In this document: positions 1 through 7,575 of the stretch, one piece after another | Numbering within the stretch: position 1 is the first letter of the stretch | Layout of the letters: every line of letters starts with the position of its first letter | Source of the DNA: Pseudomonas brassicacearum | GTDB taxonomy: Bacteria; Pseudomonadota; Gammaproteobacteria; Pseudomonadales; Pseudomonadaceae | Direction: 5' to 3' | DNA: 64,000 nt | Assembly (NCBI RefSeq): GCF_003732265.1 | Contig: NZ_MOBK01000007.1 | Coordinates: 62,001 to 126,000 of the forward strand | Made by a program: the position numbers and the translations under genes | The notes under the pieces: generated by a model | What the model saw: the letters and a program-made list of their open reading frames with translations, nothing else | Told to the model about the DNA's origin: nothing | Database searches by the model: none

Positions 1-2
1 CC

Positions 3-548
3 AGGCTCGACAGCGTTGTGCATCGCGGCACCGAACGCCCCGAACTGAATATTCCGCTAGCGGCCGATTACCATCAATTGAGTTGCTGGCAACCTACGCC
101 GGGGTGCGAGAGCCAATTCCTCGCACGACTGACCTGGCTCAGCGGCAAGCAGGGACTGGCCTTGCCTCATGTCGGCCCCGGCACTTGGGAGAAACTTTTA
201 GAAACAGGCCGCCTGAATAGCCTTCTGGATTGGTTGACCTTCGACGCTCAAGAGCTTGCTACCATTAACGGCTTCGGCGAACGCAGCAGTGCTCGTCTTT
301 TAAACAGTTTCAACAGTGCTCGACAGCGCCCCTTCAGTCGTTGGCTGAAAGCCTTGGGTTTACCGCCGACGGGTCAGGCACAACTTGCCGATTCGTGGCA
401 GGCGCTGGCGAGCCGAAACACAGAACAATGGCAGGCTGAAACCGGTATCGGCCCGGGACGCGCGGCGCAATTGAGCGCGTTTTTCCGCGACCCGCAGGTC
501 CTGGCCTTGAGTGAAACATTACGGGTTGCCGGGATTGACGGTTTCTAA
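3..548 (+). CDS. ligB: NAD-dependent DNA ligase LigB, C-terminal part (cut by window edge)
   Basis: Only the last ~181 residues are present; the reading frame is open to the left edge. The segment has two helix-hairpin-helix-like stretches (around INGFGERSSARLL and TGIGPGRAAQLSAFF), as in the C-terminal part of bacterial NAD-dependent ligases. No BRCT domain follows, which fits the short LigB paralogue rather than LigA. LigB seals nicks in duplex DNA using NAD+. The adenylation domain lies outside the window. A DUF1090 gene follows 97 bases downstream on the same strand. The identification rests on the tail only. Confidence 0.8.
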   Translation, partial: RLDSVVHRGTERPELNIPLAADYHQLSCWQPTPGCESQFLARLTWLSGKQGLALPHVGPGTWEKLLETGRLNSLLDWLTFDAQELATINGFGERSSARLLNSFNSARQRPFSRWLKALGLPPTGQAQLADSWQALASRNTEQWQAETGIGPGRAAQLSAFFRDPQVLALSETLRVAGIDGF

Positions 549-645
549 AGACCGGCAATCCACGGCAGCCGGGAACCCCCAAGGACCGATACGCTCCAAC
601 GCCCATTGCCACACAGACCCGCTTGCCTTTGCACATGGAGCTTTT

Positions 646-1041
646 ATGAAATTTCTTTCACCGCTCGCCCTGTTGACCCTTTGCAGCGTGCTGGCCGCTC
701 CACTGATGGCGGCTGAAGAAGCGCCGGAACTGACCGGCTGCGCCGCCAAGAAACAGGGCATCATCAACCAGATCGAACTGGCCAAGTCACACGGCAACGC
801 CGATCAGCAAGCAGGCCTGGAAACCGCCTTGAGCGAAGTCACGGCGCATTGCACAGACGCTTTGCTGAAGAAAGAACGGGAAAACAAAGTCCTCGACGCC
901 AAGCATGAAGTCAGCAAACGTCAGGCCGACCTCGACAAAGCCATGAAGAACGGCGACCCCGACAAGATCAACAAGCGCAAAGACAAACTCGCCGAGTCTC
1001 GCAAGGAATTGCAGGACGCGCTCGACGAACTGGATAAGTAG
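646..1041 (+). CDS. DUF1090 family periplasmic protein (YqjC-like)
   Basis: This 131-residue protein starts at the ATG that gives a clean Sec signal peptide (about residues 1-22, cleavage near LMA-AEE). A longer in-frame reading upstream has no signal and was discarded. The mature part has two cysteines (TGCAAKK and TAHCTD) and then a highly charged Lys/Glu/Asp region of about 60 residues that should be helical or coiled coil. This is the pattern of DUF1090 (YqjC). The molecular function is unknown; a periplasmic location is inferred from the signal. It shares orientation with ligB but is probably a separate unit. Confidence 0.8.
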   Translation: MKFLSPLALLTLCSVLAAPLMAAEEAPELTGCAAKKQGIINQIELAKSHGNADQQAGLETALSEVTAHCTDALLKKERENKVLDAKHEVSKRQADLDKAMKNGDPDKINKRKDKLAESRKELQDALDELDK

Positions 1042-1050
1042 CCTTGGTAG

Positions 1051-1084
1051 TGATCGTTCCCACGCTCCGCGTGGGGAACGATCA
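1051..1084. terminator. 34-base palindrome between convergent genes, likely bidirectional terminator
   Basis: TGATCGTTCCCACG and CGTGGGGAACGATCA pair around a five-base loop with one bulged G. It lies in the 59-base gap between the DUF1090 and cytochrome c' stop codons. Neither side has a long U tract, so termination is inferred from position and stem strength. It may also be a dispersed repeat unrelated to the REP family listed below. Confidence 0.55.
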
Positions 1085-1100
1085 TCTAGCCAAGCGAGAA

Positions 1101-1550
1101 TCAATGATCCCGAAACTGTTTATGGCAAGCACTGCAGGCATCTTCGACTTTCTGCACCGCCGGCCCCAGGTTGCTGGCCTTGTAAGGCTGAACCTGGCTG
1201 GCGATCACCAATTCACCGGTGGCAGCTTCAAGGTTGCGGGACATTTCCTGAAAACGAGCCTGCTGTTGCCAGACAGTGTCCTTGGCGCTGGTGTGATCTT
1301 CTTCGCGCACCTGTGGAAAATGTTTCCACGGCTCATGGGACAGCGCATCGAGTTTCACGGCGCCGTCGGCGAATTTCTGACCATCGAACGGAATGCGGCC
1401 ACGCAGCATGCCGCCCAGGTCTTCGCCGGTCTTGAGCATCTGCTTGAAGATCGCCTTGCGCTGACCCAACGGCGAATTCGGGTCTACGCCGCCGCAAGCG
1501 GACAACGTCAGGCAGGCCAGCAATACAACAGAAAGTCTTTTAAGAGTCAT
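1101..1550 (-). CDS. lipoprotein cytochrome c' family protein
   Basis: This 149-residue protein begins with a lipoprotein signal (LTLSACGG; lipobox cysteine at residue 19), so it is expected to be membrane-anchored in the periplasm. A single haem-binding CSACH motif lies near the C-terminus, followed only by KQFRDH. A C-terminal CxxCH after a helical body is the layout of the cytochrome c' family (four-helix bundle). Electron transfer or small-gas binding is a family-level inference. No redox partner gene is adjacent. It converges with the DUF1090 gene across the palindrome at 1051-1084. Confidence 0.8.
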   Translation of the reverse strand: MTLKRLSVVLLACLTLSACGGVDPNSPLGQRKAIFKQMLKTGEDLGGMLRGRIPFDGQKFADGAVKLDALSHEPWKHFPQVREEDHTSAKDTVWQQQARFQEMSRNLEAATGELVIASQVQPYKASNLGPAVQKVEDACSACHKQFRDH

Positions 1551-1678
1551 GGTGGCTTCAGGTCACGGGAAACGGCGGCCAGTATCCTCGCGTCATCGAC
1601 AAAGACCAATAGCCCTATTATCAATACGGGTTGTTTGAGCGCATGGAGCACTCAGGCGACCGGCAAAGGAATTACTCC

Positions 1679-2863
1679 ATGAACAGCCGTTTCAAGGCAT
1701 GGCGTCACCACCTCGCGTGGACTCTTCCAATGGTGGCGGTCCTCGCCGGTTGCACCGGCGGCGATAACAACAAGCCAAAAACCCACGCACTGGCCACCTA
1801 TTCCAGCGCCACCTGGGAAGCGCTGCCGGCGGTGTCCGACAGCGACCTGGTCGCCGGATTCGGATCGTGGCGCAGCGCGTGCAACCGACTCAAGGCCGAC
1901 CCGGTCTGGGGCTCGACCTGCACCGCTTCCGCCAACGTGCCGCAAACCGCCACCGATATTCGCGCCTTTCTGAAACAGAATCTGGACGTCTACGGCCTGC
2001 GCGCCGCCAATGACAACCCCAACGGGTTGATCACCGGCTACTACGAACCGGTCTACCCCGGCAGCCTGACGCAAACCGCAGTGGCGAACATCCCGGTGTA
2101 CGGCGTGCCCGACGACATGATCATCGTCTCGCTGGACAGCATTTACCCAGAACTCAAGGGCAAGCGCCTGCGCGGTCGACTGGAAGGGCGAGTGCTCAAG
2201 CCTTACGACGATGCGGCAACGATTGAGACCAAAGGGGTCAAGGCACCGGTGGTCGCCTGGCTGACCGATCCGATGAACCTGCAATTCCTGCAGATCCAGG
2301 GTTCCGGGCGCATTCAGCTCGATGACGGTCGCCAGCTGCGCATCGCTTACGCCGACCAGAACGGCCATCCGTACCGGCCCATCGGCCGCTGGCTGGTGGA
2401 GCAAGGCGAACTGAAGAAGGAAGACGTGACCATGGGTGCGATCAGCAATTGGGCGAAGGCCAACCCGACGCGCATTCCGGAGCTGCTCGGCAGCAACCCC
2501 AGCTATGTGTTTTTCACCCGTAACCCTGACAGTAACGAAGGGCCGCGCGGCTCGTTGAACGTGCCGCTCACTGCCGGCTATAGCGCGGCGGTGGACCGCA
2601 AAGTGATTCCGCTGGGTAGCCTGTTGTGGTTATCCACTACTAAACCGGACGGCACTGCACTGGTTCGTCCGGTAGCGGCTCAAGATACCGGCGGCGCGAT
2701 TGCCGGCGAAGTGCGGGCGGATCTGTTCTGGGGCACAGGCGAGGCGGCCGGGCAATTGGCCGGGGACATGAAACAGCAGGGGCAGATCTGGATGCTTTGG
2801 CCTAAAGGTGCGGCGTTGCCGCAAGTGCCTCAGGTGGCTGATGCGGTGAAGACTACCCCCTGA
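1679..2863 (+). CDS. mltA: membrane-bound lytic murein transglycosylase A
   Basis: The 394-residue protein starts at the ATG preceded by AAGGA eight bases upstream; a 16-residue upstream extension has no signal. It opens with a lipoprotein signal (VLAGCTGG), placing it in the outer membrane. The MltA domain follows (ITGYYEPVYPGS) and then the 3D domain, with the catalytic aspartate in AQDTGGAI at residue 336. The enzyme cleaves the MurNAc-GlcNAc bond of peptidoglycan to give 1,6-anhydro ends. A REPIN follows the stop codon. It appears monocistronic. Confidence 0.95.
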   Translation: MNSRFKAWRHHLAWTLPMVAVLAGCTGGDNNKPKTHALATYSSATWEALPAVSDSDLVAGFGSWRSACNRLKADPVWGSTCTASANVPQTATDIRAFLKQNLDVYGLRAANDNPNGLITGYYEPVYPGSLTQTAVANIPVYGVPDDMIIVSLDSIYPELKGKRLRGRLEGRVLKPYDDAATIETKGVKAPVVAWLTDPMNLQFLQIQGSGRIQLDDGRQLRIAYADQNGHPYRPIGRWLVEQGELKKEDVTMGAISNWAKANPTRIPELLGSNPSYVFFTRNPDSNEGPRGSLNVPLTAGYSAAVDRKVIPLGSLLWLSTTKPDGTALVRPVAAQDTGGAIAGEVRADLFWGTGEAAGQLAGDMKQQGQIWMLWPKGAALPQVPQVADAVKTTP

Positions 2864-2887
2864 CTTCTGCAGCGACTGATAGATAGC

Positions 2888-2982
2888 TTTCGCGAGCAAG
2901 CCCGCTCCCACACTAGATCTCGGGTGTACACAAATACTGTGTCCACAGAGGTCACATGTGGGAGCGGGCTTGCTCGCGAAGG
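2888..2982. repeat. REPIN 1: inverted pair of REP elements
   Basis: Two copies of the REP core (TGTGGGAGCGGGCTTGCTCG and its inverse) face each other about 44 bases apart, with the CGCGAA ends outward (class A). They lie between the mltA and MAPEG stop codons. The spacer contains CTAGATCT, shared with several other class A elements in the window. Confidence 0.95.
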
Positions 2983-3006
2983 GGCCGGTAAACCAACGCA
3001 GTTCTA

Positions 3007-3390
3007 TCAGACCGACACAACAAAGAAACTCACAATCAACCCCATCCCCACAAACCACACCAACGACCGCAATATCGCCCAGTCCGCCAGGTAGCAAATG
3101 ATGTACAGCAACCGGCTGGTGATGAACAACACCGACAGCACATTGATCGTCACCAACTCGGCATTGCCGGCCAGGTGCGCCACGATCACTGCTGCCGCGA
3201 ACGCCGGGGTCACTTCAAAACTGTTCAGTTGCGCAGCATGCGCGCGTCGACCCAAACCATTGAGCGATTCGAGAAAGTCACGGGGATCATGGTTGTCTTT
3301 CAGCCCATACCCACCACTGGCCTTGGCGATCGCCGTGCAGACATAAGGCAGGAAAATCGCGATCAAAATGCACCACAGCGCAACCGTCAT
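3007..3390 (-). CDS. MAPEG family membrane protein
   Basis: This 127-residue protein has four predicted membrane segments (about residues 1-22, 63-80, 83-102 and 106-125). The conserved N-terminal half includes NGLGRRAHAAQLNSFEVTPAFAA cut here to its core RRAHAAQLNSFE, typical of MAPEG proteins (membrane-associated eicosanoid/glutathione metabolism). The bacterial members' substrate is not known; glutathione-dependent chemistry is a family inference. It lies 39 bases downstream of the DMT permease gene on the same strand and may be cotranscribed with it. Confidence 0.85.
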   Translation of the reverse strand: MTVALWCILIAIFLPYVCTAIAKASGGYGLKDNHDPRDFLESLNGLGRRAHAAQLNSFEVTPAFAAAVIVAHLAGNAELVTINVLSVLFITSRLLYIICYLADWAILRSLVWFVGMGLIVSFFVVSV

Positions 3391-3429
3391 AAAGCAGTCC
3401 TTTCTTCAGTTTGGAAATTCGGGTGTCGG

Positions 3430-4263
3430 TTAAAACTTCATCACCAGGATGCCGATCAGCACCAGCCCACAGGCTAAGAGCCGTGGCCGGCCGAAAGGTT
3501 CTTTCAGGTAGCGCATTCCGAACAACACCACCAGGATCACGCTGATCTCACGCAACGCCGCCGCTTCGGCAATCGAGCCCAGCTGCATGGCCCACAGCAC
3601 CAGAGCGTAGCTGAACAACACGCAAAACCCGACCGCCAGCCCCAGCCGCCATTGCTCCCGCCAGAACAGCATGAACGCCGGCCGTTTGCGCACTAGCGCC
3701 AGCAACGGAAACGGCCAGGCACTGAGCAACGTGACCCACACCAGGTAATCCAGCGGGTGCGACCAGCGCCGCAACGCCTGACCGTCGATGAACGTGTAGC
3801 AGCCGATGCACAGACCGATCAGCGCCACCACCGGCAGCATCGACCACGGCAAACGTGCGCCGCCACCGCCCTGCCACAGCAGGCACAGCATGCCGAACGG
3901 GATCAGCAGGATTCCGAAGATCTGCTGATTCGTCAGCACTTCCCCGGCAAAGACCAGTGTCAGGGCCAGCACCACCAACGGCGACAGCCCGCGCATCAAC
4001 GGATAGACCAGCCCCAGATCACCGACCCGATAGGCCTGAATCAGCAGATAGCGATACAGCAATTCGAACGCCGCCGAGGCCAGGATCCACGGCCAGATTT
4101 CAATGGGTGGCATGTTCACAAACGGCAGCATCACGGCGACAAACAACATCGCCACGCTGTCCATGCAGGCCACCACCAACAAACGTTCCGCACTGAATTT
4201 GATCAGGGTATTCCACGCCGCATGCAACAGCGCCGCGACTAACACCAGTGCTGTTGCAAGCAC
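3430..4263 (-). CDS. EamA/DMT family inner-membrane transporter
   Basis: The 277-residue protein is almost entirely hydrophobic, with about ten membrane segments in two repeats, as in EamA (drug/metabolite transporter) permeases. The first repeat ends near LLWQGGGG (about residue 130). The second carries the conserved segment SIAEAAALREISVILVVLFG and ends in LVLIGILVMKF. Substrate unknown. The ATG used is the first in the frame and begins a membrane segment directly. It is transcribed towards the MAPEG gene and away from the MFS gene, leaving a 218-base divergent region. Confidence 0.88.
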   Translation of the reverse strand: MLATALVLVAALLHAAWNTLIKFSAERLLVVACMDSVAMLFVAVMLPFVNMPPIEIWPWILASAAFELLYRYLLIQAYRVGDLGLVYPLMRGLSPLVVLALTLVFAGEVLTNQQIFGILLIPFGMLCLLWQGGGGARLPWSMLPVVALIGLCIGCYTFIDGQALRRWSHPLDYLVWVTLLSAWPFPLLALVRKRPAFMLFWREQWRLGLAVGFCVLFSYALVLWAMQLGSIAEAAALREISVILVVLFGMRYLKEPFGRPRLLACGLVLIGILVMKF

Positions 4264-4481
4264 GGCCTACTCCTTCATTTGTTTTTATTTCCGGCGGGAC
4301 GCGCCCGGATAATTGATTCGCGATATGTCAGCAGCTGTTTATACTGCAAGCGACCACGCCGCACTCAGTTGCGCACAGACTAATTCCAATAATTTCTGTC
4401 CATGCCCGCTCTCGCCGAGAACGGTCGTCGGCATGCGTATGCCTGATCACAGCGTCAAGACTACCGACAGAGACCTTGCGC

Positions 4482-5651
4482 ATGCCACTCGCCTTGCTTG
4501 CCCTCGCTGTTGCCGCGTTCGGCATCGGCACCACTGAATTCGTCATCATGGGCCTGCTGCCTGACGTCGCACGCGACCTCGCCGTCAGCATCCCGCACGC
4601 TGGCCTGCTGATCACCGGCTACGCCCTGGGCGTAGTGTTCGGCGCGCCGATCCTTGCGATCGGCACCGCGAACATGCCGCGCAAGGCGACATTGCTGGGG
4701 ATGACGCTGATGTTCATCCTCGGCAACGTCCTGTGTGCCCTCGCGCCGAACTACGCCACCTTGATGGCGGCTCGCGTGGTCACTGCGTTGTGCCACGGCG
4801 CCTTCTTCGGCATCGGTTCGGTGGTCGCGGCCGGGCTGGTCGCACCGAACAAACGGGCACAAGCCATTGCGATGATGTTCACCGGCCTGACGCTGGCCAA
4901 TGTGCTGGGCGTGCCCTTGGGCACCGCGCTCGGGCAGTACGCCGGCTGGCGCTCGACCTTTTGGGCGGTCTCGGTGATTGGCGTGATTGCCGCCATCGCA
5001 CAATGGCTTTGGCTGCCGAAACACATCGCCATGGACAAGGCGAATCTGGCCAGCGAGTTCAAGGTGCTGGGCAAGGTCAATGTGTTGCTGGCGCTGGGCA
5101 TGAGCGTGCTGGCGTCGACCAGTCTGTTCAGCGTGTTCACTTACATCGCGCCAATCCTGCAAGACATCACCGGCGTCAGCCCGCATGGCGTGACCATCAT
5201 GCTGCTGTTGTTCGGCGTGGGGCTGACTGCGGGCAGCATGCTCGGCGGTCGACTGGCGGACAGTCGTTTACTGCCTTCGCTGGTGGGCATGGCGCTGGCC
5301 GTGCTGGTGGTGCTGGCGGCATTCACGCAGACCAGCCATTCGGTGATTCCGGCGGCGATCACGCTGGTGTTGTGGGGGATTTTTGCGTTCGCCCTGTGCC
5401 CGATCCTGCAGCTGCTGATCATCGATCAGGCACACGAAGCGCCCAACCTCGGCTCGACGCTGAATCAGAGCGCGTTCAACCTCGGTAACGCCGCCGGCGC
5501 CTGGATCGGCGGGCTGGTGGTTGCCAGTGGCGCCGACCTGGCGGACTTGCCGTGGACCGGCGCGTGGGTCAGCGGTTTGACGGTGTTGACCGCGTTGTTC
5601 TTTATTTACCTGCAGCGTCGTGGTGCGGCTGCAGTGAATGTATCGGGCTGA
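4482..5651 (+). CDS. MFS transporter, AraJ/sugar-efflux type
   Basis: The protein has 389 residues and twelve predicted membrane segments. It opens with FGIGTTEFVIMGLLPDVA, the signature of the AraJ/YdhP/CmlA-like exporter branch of the major facilitator superfamily. The MFS A-motif-like loop GGRLADSRLLPSLVG is in the second half. I chose the ATG at 4482 over a TTG two codons earlier because AGAGA sits eight bases upstream of it. Substrate is unknown; related proteins export sugars, chloramphenicol or arabinose-like compounds. A REPIN follows. Confidence 0.88.
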   Translation: MPLALLALAVAAFGIGTTEFVIMGLLPDVARDLAVSIPHAGLLITGYALGVVFGAPILAIGTANMPRKATLLGMTLMFILGNVLCALAPNYATLMAARVVTALCHGAFFGIGSVVAAGLVAPNKRAQAIAMMFTGLTLANVLGVPLGTALGQYAGWRSTFWAVSVIGVIAAIAQWLWLPKHIAMDKANLASEFKVLGKVNVLLALGMSVLASTSLFSVFTYIAPILQDITGVSPHGVTIMLLLFGVGLTAGSMLGGRLADSRLLPSLVGMALAVLVVLAAFTQTSHSVIPAAITLVLWGIFAFALCPILQLLIIDQAHEAPNLGSTLNQSAFNLGNAAGAWIGGLVVASGADLADLPWTGAWVSGLTVLTALFFIYLQRRGAAAVNVSG

Positions 5652-5677
5652 ATAGCTGCATCGCCCATGACATTGCG

Positions 5678-5743
5678 TTCGCGAGCAGGCTCGCTCCCAC
5701 ATGGACCGCGTCCTTCCCTGTGGGAGCGAGCCTGCTCGCGAAG
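5678..5743. repeat. REPIN 2: short class A pair, GAGCC variant
   Basis: Inverted REP pair with only about 19 bases between arms. The arms read GGGAGCGAGCCTGCTCGCGAA, differing from the majority core by compensating changes that keep the hairpin. It lies between the convergent MFS and FNT genes. Confidence 0.93.
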
Positions 5744-5756
5744 AAGTTGACGCGGT

Positions 5757-6641
5757 TCACTCATCTTTGCGTTTGCTTGAATCCGCCACTTGATCAGGGC
5801 TCTTCTTCGGCGGCCCACTTTCGCTGCGAATCTGCGCATGGCTGATCAGCGCAAAGATGCAGCTGCCGCCGATGATGTTCCCCGCCAGCGTCGGCCCGGC
5901 GAACACCAGCCAGAAATCCTTCCACGGCAACTCGCCGGCAAACACCAGGTACGACACCTCGGCCGAACCGACCACGATGTGGGTGAAATCACCCAGCGCC
6001 ATGAGGTAGGTGATGAGGATGATGATCCACATCTTCGCGCTCTCCATGGACGGGATCATCCAGACCATGGTGGCGATCATCCAGCCCGAGACGATGCCCT
6101 TGGCGAACATCTGGCTGGCGTGGTTTTCCATGACTTTGCGCCCGATTTCGAGGAAGGCCACGTCGGTCTTCGTATCGAAAATCGGCAGGTTCAGCATCAC
6201 GTAGGCCACCAGCAACGTGCCGCACAGGTTGCCTCCCAGCACAACTACCCACAGCCGCAGTAATCGGCCGAAGTTGTTCAGAGTGGGTTTGGTCATGACC
6301 GGCAACACGGCGGTCAGGGTATTTTCGGTAAACAACTGCTGACGAGCGAGGATCACCGCGAGAAAACCGGCGCAGTAGCCGAAACTGGCGATCACCTTGA
6401 AATGCTCGCCGTCCGGCAGCCGTGAGTTGAGTAACCCCATGGCCATCAGCGACAAGCCCATCGTCAGGCCCGCGGCCAGCGCCGACCACCACAACGCAGC
6501 GATGCTGCGCTCGAGCTCCTGGTCGCCCTGGGTGCGGATGATTTCGTGCAGTACCGCCGCACGGGGCGGCTGGTTTTTGTCGACGTCGTGCTGTTCTTCA
6601 GCCGAGAGGTTCGGGGTCTTGCCGTCTTTTGGGGTGTCCAT
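5757..6641 (-). CDS. formate/nitrite transporter family protein (YfdC-like)
   Basis: The 294-residue protein starts at the ATG with AGGA eight bases upstream; an upstream extension was discarded. Residues 1-50 are polar and cytoplasmic, then six membrane segments follow. Family features include FGYCAGFLAVILARQQLFTENTL and GDFTHIVVGSAEV, which match the FNT fold. This YfdC-like branch has a long N-terminal tail and no established substrate, so formate or nitrite transport is a family inference only. The last ~30 residues are a charged tail. It is monocistronic between two REPINs. Confidence 0.85.
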   Translation of the reverse strand: MDTPKDGKTPNLSAEEQHDVDKNQPPRAAVLHEIIRTQGDQELERSIAALWWSALAAGLTMGLSLMAMGLLNSRLPDGEHFKVIASFGYCAGFLAVILARQQLFTENTLTAVLPVMTKPTLNNFGRLLRLWVVVLGGNLCGTLLVAYVMLNLPIFDTKTDVAFLEIGRKVMENHASQMFAKGIVSGWMIATMVWMIPSMESAKMWIIILITYLMALGDFTHIVVGSAEVSYLVFAGELPWKDFWLVFAGPTLAGNIIGGSCIFALISHAQIRSESGPPKKSPDQVADSSKRKDE

Positions 6642-6728
6642 AGCGTTCCTGAACCGGTGGCGTGTCATTTAGGTACGACACGCGCGGTTCGGAGCTGTTC
6701 AGTGGTCAGTCAAATCATCATTGACGGC

Positions 6729-6839
6729 GGCGCGGCCTTCGCGAGCAAGCCCGCTCCCACATTTGATCTTCAGTGAACACAGCATTTGTGATTGACCGAG
6801 ATAAAGTGTGGGAGCGGGCTTGCTCGCGAAGGCCGCGCC
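6729..6839. repeat. REPIN 3: class A pair with extended arms
   Basis: Inverted REP pair whose symmetry extends beyond the core into GGCGCGG/CCGCGCC. The spacer reads TTTGATCTTCAGTGAACACA, closely related to REPINs 1 and 6. It lies between the promoter side of the FNT gene and the 3' end of the thioesterase gene. Confidence 0.95.
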
Positions 6840-6846
6840 ACCGATG

Positions 6847-7251
6847 TCACTCGCTAGCCACATCATCCTGAAACTGGTCTTTGACGTACTTGATCTCGGT
6901 ACGCCCGTGCGGCGCCGGCAAGCCGTCTTCGCCCAGGTTGACGAACACCATCTTCTCTACCGTCAGGATGCTTTTGCGGGTGATCTTGTTGCGCACTTCG
7001 CAGGTCAGGCTGATCGACGTGCGCCCGAACTCGGTCGCGGTAATGCCCAGCTCGATGATGTCGCCCTGGCGCGAGGCGCTGACGAAGTTGATTTCGGAAA
7101 TGTACTTGGTGACGACGCGCTGGTTGCCCAGTTGAACGATGGCATAGATCGCCGCTTCTTCGTCGATCCAGCGCAACAGGCTGCCGCCGAACAGCGTGCC
7201 GTTGGGGTTGAGGTCTTCAGGTTTTACCCATTTGCGGGTGTGGAAATTCAT
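6847..7251 (-). CDS. acyl-CoA thioesterase, hotdog fold (YciA-like)
   Basis: This 134-residue protein matches the single-hotdog acyl-CoA hydrolase family. It has the N-terminal motif NPNGTLFGGSLLRWIDEEAA, which holds the catalytic Asp/Glu region, and then TRKSILTVEKMVFV. The start is the ATG giving MNFHTRKWV; an upstream extension has no family similarity. It is expected to hydrolyse acyl-CoA thioesters in the cytoplasm; chain length is not predictable. It diverges from ahcY across a 324-base region holding the ahcY promoter and riboswitch. Confidence 0.88.
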   Translation of the reverse strand: MNFHTRKWVKPEDLNPNGTLFGGSLLRWIDEEAAIYAIVQLGNQRVVTKYISEINFVSASRQGDIIELGITATEFGRTSISLTCEVRNKITRKSILTVEKMVFVNLGEDGLPAPHGRTEIKYVKDQFQDDVASE

Positions 7252-7371
7252 ATTCACTCCTGAGCGTCTTGCGAAATGATGGGGGGCATCATGGCAGAGC
7301 CCGGCCTGGAGCTCTATTACGCATAGACTATGGTCTCGATTACCGTTCAGACATTGCCCCACATAAACGCT

Positions 7372-7399
7372 TTGGAAGTATCGCTCACACGGCTATAAT
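7372..7399 (+). promoter_or_regulatory. sigma-70 promoter of ahcY-metF
   Basis: TTGGAA (7372-7377) and a perfect TATAAT (7394-7399) are 16 bases apart. Transcription from about 7406 would include the whole SAH riboswitch before ahcY. Nothing else was recognised in the upstream part of this intergenic region (7252-7371). Confidence 0.8.
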
Positions 7400-7452
7400 C
7401 GCCACCGTTTCAAAACGGTCATCTTCGGTTGATACCGTTTTCCCGCCACCTG

Positions 7453-7546
7453 TCCGAGGGGCGCTGCAGCAGGTTCGACCTGTCAGGCTCGGATGGGGCG
7501 TTGCTTGGTCGTTATCGACCAGACACTAAACGCACAACGGCGCCCA
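7453..7546 (+). ncRNA. SAH riboswitch
   Basis: The leader contains CCGAGGGGCGCTGC (from 7454), the closing GGCTCGGA, then GGGCGTTGC and the distal CAACGGCGCCCA. These are the conserved elements of the S-adenosylhomocysteine aptamer. The outer helix pairs TCCGAG with CTCGGA and the pseudoknot-type strand pairs GGGCG with CGCCC. In this family SAH binding turns expression on, so ahcY (and probably metF) is made when SAH builds up. The aptamer ends just before GAATGGAGG, the ribosome-binding site, which suggests translational control. Confidence 0.93.
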
Positions 7547-7575
7547 TTCGCATACATTACGAATGGAGGCTCATC

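Noticed and set aside
2888..2982. Paired short repeats considered as CRISPR
   Set aside because: The repeats are inverted, occur two at a time and are scattered between genes; no array or cas genes are present.
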